The notes under the pieces are model-generated. The model saw only the letters and a program-made list of their open reading frames with translations, had not been told where the DNA came from and searched no databases. A stretch of DNA of 64,000 nucleotides from positions 2,852,001 through 2,916,000 of the forward strand of contig NZ_CP028035.1 in the NCBI RefSeq assembly GCF_005491205.1. Reading direction: 5' to 3'. The translations under genes were made by a program, and so were the position numbers. Below are positions 1-12,604 of this stretch, piece after piece. The number at the start of each line of letters is the position of its first letter. The first letter of the stretch is position 1. This DNA is from Nissabacter sp. SGAir0207 (GTDB lineage: Bacteria; Pseudomonadota; Gammaproteobacteria; Enterobacterales; Enterobacteriaceae).

Positions 1-833
1 GGATGCTGTTTGACCCGATGATCCTGCTACGCGAGCCGCTGACGGTGCTGGCGACGCTGGCAATCATTGTGTTCGGTAAATCGGCCGCCGCCTTCCTGCT
101 GGTCAAGCTATTCCGCCACTCGACGCGCACCGCGCTGACCATCTCCGCCAGTCTGGCGCAGATTGGCGAGTTCGCCTTTATCCTTGCCGGTCTGGGTATC
201 TCGCTTGGCCTGCTGTCGGAGCATGGCCGCAATCTGGTGCTGGCGGGTGCCATCCTCTCCATCATGCTCAACCCGCTGCTGTTCACCCTGCTGGAGCGCT
301 ATCTGGAGAAGGGCGAGAGCCTGGAAGACCAGAGTTTGGAGGAGGTGACAGAAGAGGAGTCGCAGGCGGCGATGGAGCTGTGCAACCATGCGCTGCTGGT
401 AGGCTATGGCCGCGTCGGCAGCCTGCTCGGCGGTAAGTTGCAGGCGGCGGGCGTGCCATTGGTGGTGATAGAGAATACTCGCCCACGGGTCGAGGCGCTG
501 CGCGAGCAGGGCATCCCTACCCTGCTGGGCAACGCCGCCAACCCGGAGATCATGGATCTGGCGCGGCTGGACTGCGCCCGTTGGCTGCTGCTGACCATAC
601 CGAATGGTTACGAGGCGGGTGAAATTGTCGCCGCCGCCCGCGCCCGCCGGCCAGACCTTATCATCATTGCCCGCGCGCATTATGACGACGAGGTGAGCTA
701 CATCCTGGATCGCGGCGCCACCCAGGTGGTAATGGGCGAACGGGAGATCGCCAACAACATGCTCAACATGCTGGAGGTGGACACCCTGACCGAAGAAGAG
801 AAATTGCCGGTCTGTCCGGTGTCACCGACCTGA
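1..833 (+). CDS. ybaL: YbaL-type cation:proton antiporter, C-terminal part (5' truncated)
   Basis: This is the 3' portion of an inner-membrane monovalent cation:proton antiporter of the CPA2 family; the reading frame is open to the window edge. About 276 residues are visible, roughly half of the usual ~558. Residues ~13-100 contain the last hydrophobic membrane segments. A cytoplasmic RCK/TrkA-N domain follows, with a Rossmann GYGRVG motif at residues 134-139 and an acidic residue (E157) at the end of the second strand, as expected for NAD(H) binding. Next to gsk in the E. coli order. Substrate (K+ or Na+) cannot be read from the sequence. Identification rests on family resemblance and synteny. 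Confidence 0.88.
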   Translation, partial: MLFDPMILLREPLTVLATLAIIVFGKSAAAFLLVKLFRHSTRTALTISASLAQIGEFAFILAGLGISLGLLSEHGRNLVLAGAILSIMLNPLLFTLLERYLEKGESLEDQSLEEVTEEESQAAMELCNHALLVGYGRVGSLLGGKLQAAGVPLVVIENTRPRVEALREQGIPTLLGNAANPEIMDLARLDCARWLLLTIPNGYEAGEIVAAARARRPDLIIIARAHYDDEVSYILDRGATQVVMGEREIANNMLNMLEVDTLTEEEKLPVCPVSPT

Positions 834-846
834 ACCCCACCAACAG

Positions 847-870
847 ACGGGGCGCCCTAAGGCGCCCCGT
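847..870. terminator. hairpin between convergent ybaL and gsk
   Basis: A perfect 10-bp stem (ACGGGGCGCC / GGCGCCCCGT) with a CTAA loop sits between the two convergent stop codons. Neither side has a strong T run, so it may act as a weak bidirectional terminator. Confidence 0.6.
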
Positions 871-890
871 TGTCATTTGGCTGGCTGGGC

Positions 891-2195
891 TTAACGCTCC
901 CAGTATGCCTCTTCCAGACTGTCTTCCCGCTCCGGCAGGCCGCGCGTCAGGCGGGGCGAGTGCTGGTTCAGCACCTGATAGCTGACGCGGTTGGCGTACT
1001 TGCACACCTGCGACAGCGACGAGTAGGTCAGGTAGGTGTGCCTGTGCTTGCTGGAGTTCGGCACGTTGGTGCGGTGGTAACCGTTGGCGGCGATGTCATG
1101 CAGGATCGCCGAGAGCGCGCCGTCGCCCGCGCCGTTGGTGTTCATGATCTTCTCCGGGCCGCCCATATAGGGGGCGATGTGGGAGTAGATGCGGAACGGG
1201 TTTTCGCAGTGCTCACGGCGCATCGCGCGGCTGAACTCATACAGGTTGAATTCGGCAATCGCGCCCGGCAGCAGCGGGCGGTTGCTCTGGCGGCGCGCGG
1301 ACTCCTCGGTGTAGCCCGCCATGTAGAGGCCATTCGGCCCGGCGGTGCAAAGCACCAGATCCACCCACTCCAGCGCCCGGTCGGAGGCCAGCAGCGGATC
1401 GCTCAGGCCGGTCAGCGCCTCGGCTTCCTCTTCGTTCATCGCCAGGATGGAGACGTGCTCACGCAGGAACTCACGCCACATCTCCGGGTTATCGGCGATC
1501 ACATACTTGGTGCCGAGGGTCAGCACCACCGGCACCTGATACTTCTTGGCGTAGGCGATGGCCTGCATGGTGGCCTCGGGCATCGGCTCGCCCGGCTTGC
1601 AGCGTACCAGATAGGCGGTCAGCACCAGCGCGGACGCGCCCGCGATCACCGCTTCCGGGATGCTCTCCGGGCGCAGCTGGTTCATCTGGCCGGGGCTGAT
1701 GGCAAAGGTGCGCTCGCCGTGCTCGCCAATCAGGGTGAAGCAGCGGCCAATCGCGCCATCCACGCCCTGCAAATAGTTGAGATCGGTACGGCTGGAGGTG
1801 TTGCAGAGGTAGCGATAGGCGTAGCCGCCAATCTGGACGTTGTTGCACATCACGCCGAGCAGCACCGAGCGATCGTCCGCCAGCACCGAGTAGTTGTGCA
1901 GGGTATTGCCGATGGTGCCACCGGCAAACTGGTGGGTAATCAGGTTGCCCGCCATCAGCTCCTGGTACATCGCATCCGCGACATCATCTTCGATGACCAG
2001 AGAGTGGCCCATGCTCAGGCCATAGCGCTGGATAAACTCGTCATCAACCCTGGCTTCAATGTCCACCAGCGTCTGGTCAATGCCGACCACGTAGGAACGG
2101 GCCGTTTCGCTCTCGGTCTGGGCCGGTTGCAGCAGCGGATCGCGCGCATTGACGGGAAAATAGTGTTTGGATTTACGTTTGCCTGGGAATTTCAT
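891..2195 (-). CDS. gsk: inosine-guanosine kinase
   Basis: Cytoplasmic purine-salvage kinase that phosphorylates inosine and guanosine to IMP and GMP with ATP. The 434-residue product begins MKFPGKRKSKHYFP, matching the length and N terminus of the E. coli enzyme. A longer in-frame start 28 codons upstream is rejected because the extra segment is not family-like. The PfkB/ribokinase-type C-terminal anion-hole motif NTNGAGDGAL lies at about residues 352-361, with the catalytic Asp in GAGD. The stretch before the start has no strong ribosome site. The gene is monocistronic between hemH and ybaL. Confidence 0.96.
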   Translation of the reverse strand: MKFPGKRKSKHYFPVNARDPLLQPAQTESETARSYVVGIDQTLVDIEARVDDEFIQRYGLSMGHSLVIEDDVADAMYQELMAGNLITHQFAGGTIGNTLHNYSVLADDRSVLLGVMCNNVQIGGYAYRYLCNTSSRTDLNYLQGVDGAIGRCFTLIGEHGERTFAISPGQMNQLRPESIPEAVIAGASALVLTAYLVRCKPGEPMPEATMQAIAYAKKYQVPVVLTLGTKYVIADNPEMWREFLREHVSILAMNEEEAEALTGLSDPLLASDRALEWVDLVLCTAGPNGLYMAGYTEESARRQSNRPLLPGAIAEFNLYEFSRAMRREHCENPFRIYSHIAPYMGGPEKIMNTNGAGDGALSAILHDIAANGYHRTNVPNSSKHRHTYLTYSSLSQVCKYANRVSYQVLNQHSPRLTRGLPEREDSLEEAYWER

Positions 2196-2268
2196 CGGGA
2201 TTGGCGCAGCTTGGGAAACAGGCGGGCGATAGTAGCATAACTTGCCGCCGGAAGGAGCCGTTTGTATC

Positions 2269-2292
2269 ACCGGCTGCACTCAGGCAGCCGGT
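2269..2292 (-). terminator. hairpin after hemH
   Basis: A perfect 9-bp inverted repeat (ACCGGCTGC / GCAGCCGGT, 6-nt loop) begins 10 nt past the hemH stop. No T run follows it, so intrinsic termination is uncertain; it may instead protect the mRNA end. Confidence 0.45.
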
Positions 2293-2301
2293 CAGGGGGG
2301 A

Positions 2302-3264
2302 TCAGAACTGGTCGCGCACCAGCTGTGCCAGCAGGTCGATATGCGCTGGCTCATCGTTCAGGCAGTCGATGTACTCGAAGGTCTCACCGCCCGCCTCCAG
2401 GAAGATTTCGCGGTTCTGCTCCTTGATCTCCTCCAGCGTCTCCAGACAGTCGGCGGCGAAGCCGGGGCAGATCAGCTGCACATGCTTGACGCCCTGCGAA
2501 GGCAGCGCCTGCATGGTTTCGTCGGTATAGGGCGTCAGCCACGGCTCACGGCCAAAGCGCGACTGGAAGGTCATCATGCCCATGCCCGGCGGCAGATCCA
2601 GCGCGGCGAACAGCGCGCGCGTGGTGTCCTCGCAGCGGGTGCGGTAGTCATCGCCCTCATCCGCGTAGCGCTGCGGAATGCCGTGGAACGAGAGGATCAG
2701 GCGGTCTGGCTTGCCGTGCTGTTCAAAGGAGCGCAGCACTGTCTGTTTCAGCGCCTCGATATATTGCGGATGCTCGGCGTAGTCGCGGATGAAGTGCAGC
2801 GACGGCAACCGGCGCAGCGGCACCAAATGGCGCGCCACCGCGTCAAATACCGCGGCACTGGTGGAGCAGGAGTACTGCGGATAGAGCGGCAGCAGCACCA
2901 GTTGGGTGACGCCCTGCTCCATCAGCTTACGGATGGCGTCCGGCAGCGAAGGCTTACCGTAGCTCATCGCCAGCTCCACCGGCACTCCCGGCAGACGGGA
3001 GGCCAGCGCCTTCTCCTGACGGCGGCTGAAGACCATCAGCGGCGAGCCCTCCTCCATCCAGACGGACTGGTAGAGTTTGGCGACGCGCGGCGAACGGAAC
3101 GGCAGGATGCCAAAGTTCAAAATCGGCCACCACAGCCAGCGTTTGGTGTCCACAACCCGGCTGTCGCCGAGGAACTCCGCCAGATAACGTTTTACTGCCT
3201 GCGGGGTCGGTGCCTCAGGCGTACCGAGGTTAACCAGCAGGACCCCAACTTTCTCTTGCCCCAT
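2302..3264 (-). CDS. hemH: ferrochelatase
   Basis: Last enzyme of heme synthesis: inserts Fe2+ into protoporphyrin IX at the inner face of the cytoplasmic membrane. The protein is 320 residues, the usual bacterial length. It shows the N-terminal [14 protein letters not shown] segment, the ferrochelatase signature [17 protein letters not shown] with the catalytic His at 194, and the conserved [11 protein letters not shown] and [14 protein letters not shown] blocks, the latter carrying the acidic metal-relay Glu. It lies between adk and gsk as in E. coli, but the esterase gene aes that E. coli has here is absent. Confidence 0.97.
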   Translation of the reverse strand: MGQEKVGVLLVNLGTPEAPTPQAVKRYLAEFLGDSRVVDTKRWLWWPILNFGILPFRSPRVAKLYQSVWMEEGSPLMVFSRRQEKALASRLPGVPVELAMSYGKPSLPDAIRKLMEQGVTQLVLLPLYPQYSCSTSAAVFDAVARHLVPLRRLPSLHFIRDYAEHPQYIEALKQTVLRSFEQHGKPDRLILSFHGIPQRYADEGDDYRTRCEDTTRALFAALDLPPGMGMMTFQSRFGREPWLTPYTDETMQALPSQGVKHVQLICPGFAADCLETLEEIKEQNREIFLEAGGETFEYIDCLNDEPAHIDLLAQLVRDQF

Positions 3265-3419
3265 GAGCCTTTCCTTCTGTAATCCGCCCCCCGCACCACA
3301 CCGGGGCGTCAGGGTAACAGGTTGAATCTTTGATGAGCTATTGTAACCAATATGGGGAAAACCGGCACCGATAGCAGCAACAGGTGCTGGCTAAATATAC
3401 ATATGGGGAGTGTATGGTT

Positions 3420-3448
3420 AAAAAAATGCCAGGCCGGGGCCTGGCATT
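3420..3448 (-). terminator. adk terminator
   Basis: Stem AATGCCAGG / CCTGGCATT with a 6-nt loop is followed on the minus strand by seven T residues, directly after the adk stop. This is a classical Rho-independent terminator. Confidence 0.9.
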
Positions 3449-3466
3449 AAATATCAAGGGTGACGC

Positions 3467-4138
<672 letters not shown>

Positions 4139-4248
4139 TTATAAAAATGTCGAAAACGCTCAACGATACCATTGCAGGCCGCACGGCTCAAGGAAGCGGC
4201 GGCAATAGCAGACTTTTACTTACGAGTGAAAGTGGCAAATTGATCCAT

Positions 4249-4284
4249 AAAAAAGCCTGTATTGCACAGGCAATACAGGCTTTT
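4249..4284 (-). terminator. htpG terminator
   Basis: A perfect 14-bp stem (AAAAGCCTGTATTG / CAATACAGGCTTTT) with a 6-nt loop begins 19 nt after the htpG stop and ends in six T residues on the minus strand. Confidence 0.92.
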
Positions 4285-4303
4285 ATCAGATGCAGGCCGG
4301 GGA

Positions 4304-6190
4304 TCAGGCTTGCAGCAGTTGGTTCATGCGGCGGATGAAGAGGTTTGGATCCTCCAGCGTCCCGCGCTCTGCCAGCAGGGCCTGATCGAGCAGCAGCTCG
4401 ACCCACTCGGCAAAGTGCGCGTCCTCGCTCACCGCTGAGGCGCGCTTGACCAGCGCGTGCTCCGGGTTCAGCTCAAAGATGTACTTCACTTCTGGCGCCT
4501 GTTGGCCAGCAGCGGCGAACAGTTTCGCCATCTGGGTGGTCATCTCGTCCGCGCCAGTGGTGACGATCGCCGGGGTATCGGTCAGGCGGTGGGTCAGGCG
4601 TACCTCTTTCACGCGCTCGCCCAGCAGGGTTTTCACGCGATCCACGAACGGCTCCAGCGCCTTCTCGGCCTCTTTCTGCTGCTCATTCTCCTCGTCCGCC
4701 AGTTTGTCCAGCGCCTCGTCCGCCTTGCTCACGGATTGCAGCGGCTTGCCGTCGAACTCGGTCAGGTAGCTCATCATCCACTCATCGATGCGATCGGAGA
4801 GCAGCAGTACCTCAATGCCTTTTTTGCGGAACAGCTCCAGGTGCGGGCTGCTCTTCGCGGCGGCGTAGCTGTCTGCGGTGATGTAGTAGATCTTCTCCTG
4901 CCCTTCCACCATGCGGCTGACGTACTCTTCCAGAGAGACGTTCTGCACGGCGCTGTCGCCGTGGGTGGAGGCAAAGCGCAGCAGTTTGGCGATGCTCTCT
5001 TTGTTGGCGCTGTCCTCAGCCGGCCCCTCTTTCAGCACCAGACCGAACTGTTGCCAGAAGGTTTGGTACGCGGCGGCGTCATCTTTCGCCAGTTTCTCCA
5101 GCATTTGCAGCACGCGCTTGGTCAGCGCGCCGCGCAGGCTCTGGGTGATGCGGCTGTCTTGCAGGATTTCACGCGAGACGTTCAGCGGCAGGTCGTTGGA
5201 GTCAATCAGGCCGCGCACGAAACGCAGGTAGTTCGGCATGAACTGCTCGGCGTCGTCCATGATAAAGACGCGCTGGACGTAGAGTTTCAGGCCATGCTTG
5301 TGGTCGCGGTTCCACATGTCCCACGGCGCTTGTGCCGGGATGTAGAGCAGGCTGGTGTACTCCTGCTTGCCCTCCACACGGTTGTGGCTCCAGGTCAGCG
5401 GGTCGGTGAAGTCATGGGCGATGTGTTTGTAGAACGCCTTGTACTCCTCCTCGCTCACCTCGGATTTGTTGCGCGTCCACAGCGCCTGGGCCTTGTTGAT
5501 CTTTTCCCAGGTCTCGGTGCTCTCCTCTTCGCCCTCGCCTTCACTACGGCTCAGGATCTCCACCGGCAGCGCGATGTGATCGGAGTATTTGCCGATGATG
5601 GAGCGCAAACGCCAGTCGTCGAGGAACTCATCCTCACCCTCGCGCAGGTGCAGGGTGATTTCGGTGCCGCGTTCGGTTTTGCTGATGTCGGCGATGGTGT
5701 AGTCGCCCTCGCCAGCGGACTCCCAGAACACCGCTTCGTCTGCTGCCGCACCGGCCGCACGGGTGCGCACGGTCACTTTGTCAGCCACGATAAAGGCGGA
5801 GTAGAAGCCAACGCCGAACTGGCCAATCAGCTGGCTGTCTTTGGCCTGATCGGAACCGAGGGACTCAAGGAAGGATTTGGTGCCGGATTTGGCGATGGTG
5901 CCGAGGTTGTCGATCACCTCGTCACGGCGCATACCGATGCCGTTGTCACTGATGGTCAGGGTGCGCTTCTCTTTGTCGCTGGAGAGGCGTACACGCAGTT
6001 CACCGTCGCCCTCATACAGATCCGGCGTAGACAGCGCGCGGAAGCGCAGTTTGTCAGCGGCGTCGGAGGCGTTGGAGATCAGCTCACGCAGGAAAATTTC
6101 CTTATTCGAATAGAGCGAGTGGATCATCAGGTGAAGCAGCTGTTTCACTTCAGACTGGAACCCGCGGGTTTCTTGACCTTTCATACTCAT
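4304..6190 (-). CDS. htpG: molecular chaperone HtpG (Hsp90)
   Basis: Cytosolic homodimeric Hsp90 chaperone that remodels clients with DnaK. It is 628 residues. The N-terminal GHKL ATPase domain shows [13 protein letters not shown], the SDNGIGM nucleotide loop and the [10 protein letters not shown] lid/glycine motif; the middle domain has the [10 protein letters not shown] segment with its catalytic-loop Arg; a C-terminal dimerisation domain follows. The start at 6190 ([10 protein letters not shown]) is preferred because GAGG lies six bases upstream. The alternative MKGQ start, two codons later, is the E. coli annotation. A sigma-32 promoter lies about 70-100 bp upstream. Confidence 0.97.
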   Translation of the reverse strand: MSMKGQETRGFQSEVKQLLHLMIHSLYSNKEIFLRELISNASDAADKLRFRALSTPDLYEGDGELRVRLSSDKEKRTLTISDNGIGMRRDEVIDNLGTIAKSGTKSFLESLGSDQAKDSQLIGQFGVGFYSAFIVADKVTVRTRAAGAAADEAVFWESAGEGDYTIADISKTERGTEITLHLREGEDEFLDDWRLRSIIGKYSDHIALPVEILSRSEGEGEEESTETWEKINKAQALWTRNKSEVSEEEYKAFYKHIAHDFTDPLTWSHNRVEGKQEYTSLLYIPAQAPWDMWNRDHKHGLKLYVQRVFIMDDAEQFMPNYLRFVRGLIDSNDLPLNVSREILQDSRITQSLRGALTKRVLQMLEKLAKDDAAAYQTFWQQFGLVLKEGPAEDSANKESIAKLLRFASTHGDSAVQNVSLEEYVSRMVEGQEKIYYITADSYAAAKSSPHLELFRKKGIEVLLLSDRIDEWMMSYLTEFDGKPLQSVSKADEALDKLADEENEQQKEAEKALEPFVDRVKTLLGERVKEVRLTHRLTDTPAIVTTGADEMTTQMAKLFAAAGQQAPEVKYIFELNPEHALVKRASAVSEDAHFAEWVELLLDQALLAERGTLEDPNLFIRRMNQLLQA

Positions 6191-6257
6191 GTTCTACCTC
6201 AATCCTAAAAACAGTGTTTGGGCTGAATGCAACGGGATGAACCCGACAATGGAGAGG

Positions 6258-6286
6258 AGATGGGGATAGGGGAAAAAGAATTCAAC
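6258..6286 (-). promoter_or_regulatory. sigma-32 (heat-shock) promoter of htpG
   Basis: On the minus strand GTTGAAT (6280-6286) is followed after 14 nt by CCCCATCT (6258-6265). This closely fits the RpoH consensus CTTGAAA-N13/14-CCCCATNT. Confidence 0.88.
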
Positions 6287-6310
6287 CAGCGGGTGATGTG
6301 AGTGGTGCGA

Positions 6311-6340
6311 AAATAGACAAAGGCGCGGTTGCCCGCGCCT
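6311..6340 (-). terminator. terminator of dnaX-ybaB-recR
   Basis: Stem AGGCGCGG / CCGCGCCT with a 4-nt loop lies 20 nt after the recR stop and is followed on the minus strand by an interrupted T-rich tract (TTGTCTATTTT). Confidence 0.75.
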
Positions 6341-6359
6341 GAGGATCCGACCTGTGCTG

Positions 6360-6961
6360 TCAGCGGATCGGGTGCCGGCCCGCCAGGGAGTGGGAGAGCG
6401 TGGTGCCATCCACCATCTCCAGCTCGCCGCCTACCGGGACGCCGTGCGCGATGCGGCTGGCGAGGACGCCATACTGCCCGCACATCGCGGCGATGTAGTT
6501 GGCGGTCGCCTCGCCCTCCACCGTGGGGTTGGTCGCCAGGATCAGTTCCTGGATCGACTCGGTAGCAAGGCGCTCTTCCAGACGGTCGAGGCCAATGTCA
6601 TCCGGGCCGATGCCATCCAGCGGCGAGAGGTGCCCCATCAGCACAAAGTAGCGGCCGGAGAACTGGCCGGTCTGCTCAATGGCGTGGATGTCCGCCGGGC
6701 TCTCCACCACGCAGATCTGGCCATTCTGCTGGCGACGCGAGTTCGCGCAGATGGTGCAGATCTCCTGCTCGGTGAAGGTGCGGCAATCGGCACAGTGGCC
6801 AATCTCGGACATGGCGCGGGTCAGGGCCTGCGCCAGACGCATACCGCCGCTGCGGTCACGCTGCAACAGCTGGAACGCCATGCGCTGCGCCGATTTCGGG
6901 CCAACGCCCGGCAGGCAACGCAGTGCCTCCATCAGGGATTCGAGGAGCGGGCTGGTCTGCA

Positions 6962-6962
<1 letters not shown>
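6360..6962 (-). CDS. recR: recombination mediator protein RecR
   Basis: DNA-repair protein that works with RecF and RecO to load RecA on gapped DNA. It is 200 residues. The helix-hairpin-helix [15 protein letters not shown] lies near residues 16-30, a four-Cys zinc finger uses C57, C60, C69 and C72, and a Toprim domain spans about 80-175 ([21 protein letters not shown]). Its ATG overlaps the ybaB stop by one base (TGATG), which suggests translational coupling. Third gene of the dnaX-ybaB-recR unit. Confidence 0.97.
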
Positions 6963-9378
<2,416 letters not shown>

Positions 9379-9420
9379 TAATACCGGAGAAGTTGGGAAA
9401 TCTGGAGGGTAATGCTAACA

Positions 9421-9445
9421 CAGCCTCGCCAGAGCGGCGAGGCTG
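9421..9445 (-). terminator. apt terminator
   Basis: A perfect 10-bp stem (CAGCCTCGCC / GGCGAGGCTG) with a 5-nt loop follows 11 nt after the apt stop. The T run on the minus strand is weak. Confidence 0.6.
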
Positions 9446-9455
9446 AATGCGGGTC

Positions 9456-10007
9456 TTAGTGACCGGCGAAGGAGACCAGGCTGAAGCAGTTGATGCCCTG
9501 ACGGGTCAGGCGCTGTTCGCCACCCAGTTCCGGCAGATCAATGATGAACGCGGCATCACTCACCTCGCCGCCCAGGGCGCGGATCAGTTTCACGGTCGCT
9601 TCAATGGTGCCACCGGTCGCCAGCAGGTCGTCGATCACCAGCACTTTGTCGCCCGGTTGGATCGCGTCGGTGTGGATCTCCAGTTTGTCGGTGCCGTACT
9701 CCAGCTCATAGCTTTCGCACAGGGTCGCGCGCGGCAGTTTGCCCGGCTTACGTACCGGAACAAAGCCCACGCCCAGCGCCAGGGCCACCGGCGCACCAAA
9801 CAGGAAACCACGGGCTTCAGTCCCGACCACCTTGGTGACGCCCTTGTCGCGATAGCGCTCGGCCAGCAGCGCGATGCTGGCGGCGTAGGCTTGCGGATCT
9901 TCCAGCAGGCTGGTGACGTCACGGAACAGTATGCCCGGCTTCGGATAGTCGGGGATGGTCTTGATACTGTCTTTAATAAACTGAAGCTGCTGTGCAGTAG
10001 CGGTCAT
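9456..10007 (-). CDS. apt: adenine phosphoribosyltransferase
   Basis: Purine salvage: adenine + PRPP to AMP in the cytoplasm. The 183-residue form beginning [12 protein letters not shown] equals the E. coli length; upstream in-frame codons in a longer ORF are not family-like. The PRPP-binding motif [16 protein letters not shown] lies at about residues 123-138. An AGG eight bases before the ATG serves as ribosome site. It precedes dnaX, as in E. coli, but is separated from it by a hairpin. Confidence 0.97.
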   Translation of the reverse strand: MTATAQQLQFIKDSIKTIPDYPKPGILFRDVTSLLEDPQAYAASIALLAERYRDKGVTKVVGTEARGFLFGAPVALALGVGFVPVRKPGKLPRATLCESYELEYGTDKLEIHTDAIQPGDKVLVIDDLLATGGTIEATVKLIRALGGEVSDAAFIIDLPELGGEQRLTRQGINCFSLVSFAGH

Positions 10008-10204
10008 AATATGTGCCTGAAAAAGCTGGTGTTCTAACTTAAACGCAGGCCGTCTGATATCCCTGCCTCGCCATGAAATGGCGTGCATATGCCTTGGAAG
10101 AAGGACAACAGGGGAGAAAGAGGAGATGACCCACGCACGAAAACGCTCAAATTTATGCAAACTCACCTTAAAATGCAACCGCAGCCGGCCGTTAATCCCC
10201 GATT

Positions 10205-10585
10205 TTATTGTCGTTGGTCAATAACCGGCAGACGCCATATTATCGCGAGCAGCACCAGCATCAGCCCAAACAGCAGCACACGTACCCAGATAATCTTTAT
10301 AAAAAAGAGAGAGATGCTAATGGAAAGCGCGGTGAACAGCATCGCTTTCCACTTGGTATTGGGCGGCAGCGCGCGGTGCGCCTGCCAGTGGCGCAGATAG
10401 CCGCCAAACCAGGAGCGATAGAGCAACCACTGGTGGAAACGGGGCGACGAACGGGAGAAACACCAGGCGGCCAGCAGCAGGAAGGGCGTGGTGGGCAGCA
10501 GGGGCAGCAGCACGCCGAGCGCCGCCAGCGCCACGGCCAGCCAGCCGGTGGCAATCAATACCCCACGCCCAATCTTCTGTTTCAT
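10205..10585 (-). CDS. ybaN: DUF454 inner-membrane protein YbaN
   Basis: Small membrane protein of the DUF454/YbaN family, 126 residues. Hydrophobic segments lie near residues 9-42 (a paired hairpin around [25 protein letters not shown]) and about 83-118. The [14 protein letters not shown] and WLLYRSWFG blocks are family hallmarks. No biochemical function is established. It lies upstream of apt on the same strand and divergent from priC. Confidence 0.92.
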   Translation of the reverse strand: MKQKIGRGVLIATGWLAVALAALGVLLPLLPTTPFLLLAAWCFSRSSPRFHQWLLYRSWFGGYLRHWQAHRALPPNTKWKAMLFTALSISISLFFIKIIWVRVLLFGLMLVLLAIIWRLPVIDQRQ

Positions 10586-10714
10586 TGCCTCTTGCCCTGT
10601 TTCGCGCTGTTAAGCAGCAATGATAGCGTTGATGGCCGGGCGGGCACAATGTGCTGGCTTGCCAGCCCGCCTTTTCAGCGGCAAGCTACGTAGGAATCCC
10701 GCCGGAGAGACAAC

Positions 10715-11254
10715 GTGAATACGCAACGAGTTTTACAGACCCTGGACCAGCAGATCAGCGCGCTGGCCGCCGCCATCGAGCCTGTTGGCCACACCCCGAC
10801 CCCGCAGGCGCGCTTTGACAGCAAGCTGTTCCGCACCCACGGCACGCGCCTGCGTGACTATCTGGCGGAGGTGCGCCAGAACCAGCAGCAGCTGGCCGAT
10901 GCAGTGGCAGAGGAGCGCACCGCGCAGGTGGCCTTCCTCGCGGAGCGGCTGGTGGCGCAGATCGCTGCCCTGCAACGGGAGCTGGCGACCCAGCGGCTGC
11001 GCAAAGCTACCGTGCGGCCCGCGCGTGACGGCCAGGAGGATATCTACCACCGGCTGGCACAGCATCAGGATTTCGAGCGCCGCCTGCTGGCGATGGTACG
11101 TGACCGCGAAAGTCTGCTGGGGCGGCAGGAGTCGTTGGCGCAGCAGCGCAAGGTTCAGCAGGAGTTGGCGGCACTTGAGGGACGTTTGCAGCGCTGCCGT
11201 GAGGCGCTGGCACGCATTGAACGCACCATTGAGCGGAAAGAGCGAGGTTTTTGA
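10715..11254 (+). CDS. priC: primosomal replication protein N''
   Basis: Replication-restart factor that helps reload DnaB at stalled forks lacking a nascent leading strand. It is 179 residues, all-helical and rich in Gln, Arg and Glu, with the family N terminus VLQTLDQQISALAAAIEP. The start codon is GTG at 10715, five bases after GGAGAG. In E. coli the neighbour mscK lies between priC and acrR; it is missing here and a GlsB-family gene follows priC instead. Confidence 0.93.
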   Translation: MNTQRVLQTLDQQISALAAAIEPVGHTPTPQARFDSKLFRTHGTRLRDYLAEVRQNQQQLADAVAEERTAQVAFLAERLVAQIAALQRELATQRLRKATVRPARDGQEDIYHRLAQHQDFERRLLAMVRDRESLLGRQESLAQQRKVQQELAALEGRLQRCREALARIERTIERKERGF

Positions 11255-11341
11255 AGGTTTATCACAATTTTTTAAGCCGCTGCCGCCTGCCAAGACAAGT
11301 GATTATCTATACTATAGAGAGAGACCTGACTGGAGAACATT

Positions 11342-11590
11342 ATGGGCCTGATTTCTTGGATCATTATGGGACTGGTGGTCGGGTTGCTGGCAAAAGTGCT
11401 GATGCCAGGCAAAAATGACGGCAGTGTGGTGTTATGGGTGGTGCTGGCGATCAGCGGTGCGCTGGTTGGCGGTTATGTCAGTACCTACCTGGATGCCGGC
11501 ACTGTCGCAGGGTTCAGTTTCAGAAGCTTGCTGATCGCACTGACGGGCGCAATCCTGATTCTGTTTGTCTCTCGCAAACGTAACTATTGA
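11342..11590 (+). CDS. GlsB/YeaQ/YmgE family stress-response membrane protein
   Basis: An 82-residue, highly hydrophobic protein of the transglycosylase-associated (GlsB/YeaQ/YmgE) family. Three membrane segments are visible: MGLISWIIMGLVVGLLAKVL, VVLWVVLAISGALVGGYV and SLLIALTGAILILFV, with Gly-rich spacing typical of the family. Role unknown beyond association with stress responses in relatives. It sits between priC and rsmS, where E. coli K-12 has no such gene. GGAG lies about 8 nt before the ATG. Confidence 0.88.
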   Translation: MGLISWIIMGLVVGLLAKVLMPGKNDGSVVLWVVLAISGALVGGYVSTYLDAGTVAGFSFRSLLIALTGAILILFVSRKRNY

Positions 11591-11601
11591 GTTGGCCCCC
11601 G

Positions 11602-11769
11602 ATGTCCGTTGACAATGCCCCCCCAGAGCTGCAACTGGCGGTAGATTTGATCTACCTGCTGGAGTGCAATGAGATCGATCCCCACACCGCACTGGCGGCG
11701 CTGGAGATCGTCACCCGTGACTATCAGGAGAAGCTGCGCCGCCACGGTGAATATCCCCTCGGCGTCTGA
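11602..11769 (+). CDS. rsmS: pleiotropic regulatory protein RsmS
   Basis: Small DUF2496 protein, 55 residues (MSVDNAPPELQLAVDLIYLL...). E. coli RsmS (YbaM, 53 residues) has the same NAP..LAVDLI.LLE core. In Pectobacterium RsmS affects the Rsm regulatory system; the mechanism is unclear. The ATG at 11602 matches the E. coli start; a TTG five codons earlier is possible but less likely. Ribosome site is weak. It lies 11 nt after the GlsB-family gene and may be co-transcribed with it. Confidence 0.88.
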   Translation: MSVDNAPPELQLAVDLIYLLECNEIDPHTALAALEIVTRDYQEKLRRHGEYPLGV

Positions 11770-11790
11770 TGCCCTCCTTGCCGCCGCCGG

Positions 11791-12462
11791 TCACTGCCCT
11801 GGCTGGCTGGCGCTCGCCCCCTCCCCCGCGCCAAGGCGCAAATGGGGGCTGAGCTTCAGCATGTCCAGATAGCAATCCACATACAGCGCCGCCTGCGCGC
11901 GCAGGTCAAAACTCTCCGGCATAAACAGCCAGTTCTCCATTAGCCCAGTGATGTAGGCACGCAGGGTCACGGCAGCGCGGCGGGTGTGCAGGTCAGCAGG
12001 CAGCAGATCCTGCGCCATGCAGTTGCGCAGAATAACCTCAATCTTTTCATAGCCCGCCAGATAGAGATCCTTGCGCGCCTGATGCAGGGTAATCATCTCC
12101 CCCACGAATTCACACTTATGAAAAATGATCTCCATCAGGGCGCGACGGCGTGGATCCTCTACAGTAGCGCACAGAATATAGATTAGAATTTCACGCAGGA
12201 CGCACAGTGGATTATTGGGATACTTTGCCTGATACTCTATTTCGAGATCGGTTACTTTTGACTCAGAGATCGCCCAGACCTCATTAAACAGATCGGCCTT
12301 GTTTTTAAAGTGCCAATAGATGGCACCCCGCGTGACGCCGGCGGCGGCAGCAATGTCAGCCAGCGAAGTGGCTGAAACCCCACAATCCGAAAAGAGCTGC
12401 ACCGCAGCGTTCAGGATTTGTTGGCGAGTTTCAAGTGCTTGTTGTTTGGTTTTTCGTGCCAT
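11791..12462 (-). CDS. acrR: TetR-family repressor of acrAB
   Basis: Transcriptional repressor, 223 residues. The N-terminal TetR helix-turn-helix ([28 protein letters not shown], ~residues 32-59) is near identical to E. coli AcrR; the C-terminal ligand-binding domain contains the [10 protein letters not shown] block. It is divergent from acrAB, and a 24-bp operator lies between the two genes. The first codons also form a MarA/SoxS/Rob recognition box. The C terminus ([13 protein letters not shown]) is extended compared with E. coli. Confidence 0.96.
   Translation of the reverse strand: MARKTKQQALETRQQILNAAVQLFSDCGVSATSLADIAAAAGVTRGAIYWHFKNKADLFNEVWAISESKVTDLEIEYQAKYPNNPLCVLREILIYILCATVEDPRRRALMEIIFHKCEFVGEMITLHQARKDLYLAGYEKIEVILRNCMAQDLLPADLHTRRAAVTLRAYITGLMENWLFMPESFDLRAQAALYVDCYLDMLKLSPHLRLGAGEGASASQPGQ
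12443..12462 (-). promoter_or_regulatory. marbox overlapping the acrR start
   Basis: The first 20 bases of acrR on the minus strand (ATGGCACGAAAAACCAAACA) match the MarA/SoxS/Rob consensus AYnGCACnnWnnRYYAAAYn at every fixed position. In E. coli the acrAB marbox occupies the same place. Confidence 0.75.
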
Positions 12463-12489
12463 GGCATCAGGTTTTCGCGGAGGGATAGC

Positions 12490-12518
12490 TTACATACATT
12501 CACGTATGTATGTACGAT
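12490..12518 (+). promoter_or_regulatory. acrAB promoter
   Basis: TTACAT (12490-12495) and TACGAT (12513-12518) are spaced by 17 nt on the plus strand, about 90 nt before acrA. The spacer is almost entirely the AcrR operator. Confidence 0.6.
12491..12514. promoter_or_regulatory. AcrR operator
   Basis: A 24-bp imperfect palindrome (TACATACAT ... ATGTATGTA) in the acrR-acrA intergenic region closely matches the known E. coli AcrR site, with repeats of TACA/TGTA. It overlaps the acrAB promoter, consistent with repression by steric block. Confidence 0.88.
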
Positions 12519-12604
12519 GGTACGCACATATTTATTAAGCAGCAATGGGTTTTACAGCTTGCGATCCATTGGTCAATTTGAAATCGGACACTTGAGGTTT
12601 ACCT

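Noticed and set aside
4457..6208. 583-codon ORF antisense to htpG
   Set aside because: Shadow of htpG, no own ribosome site or family features.
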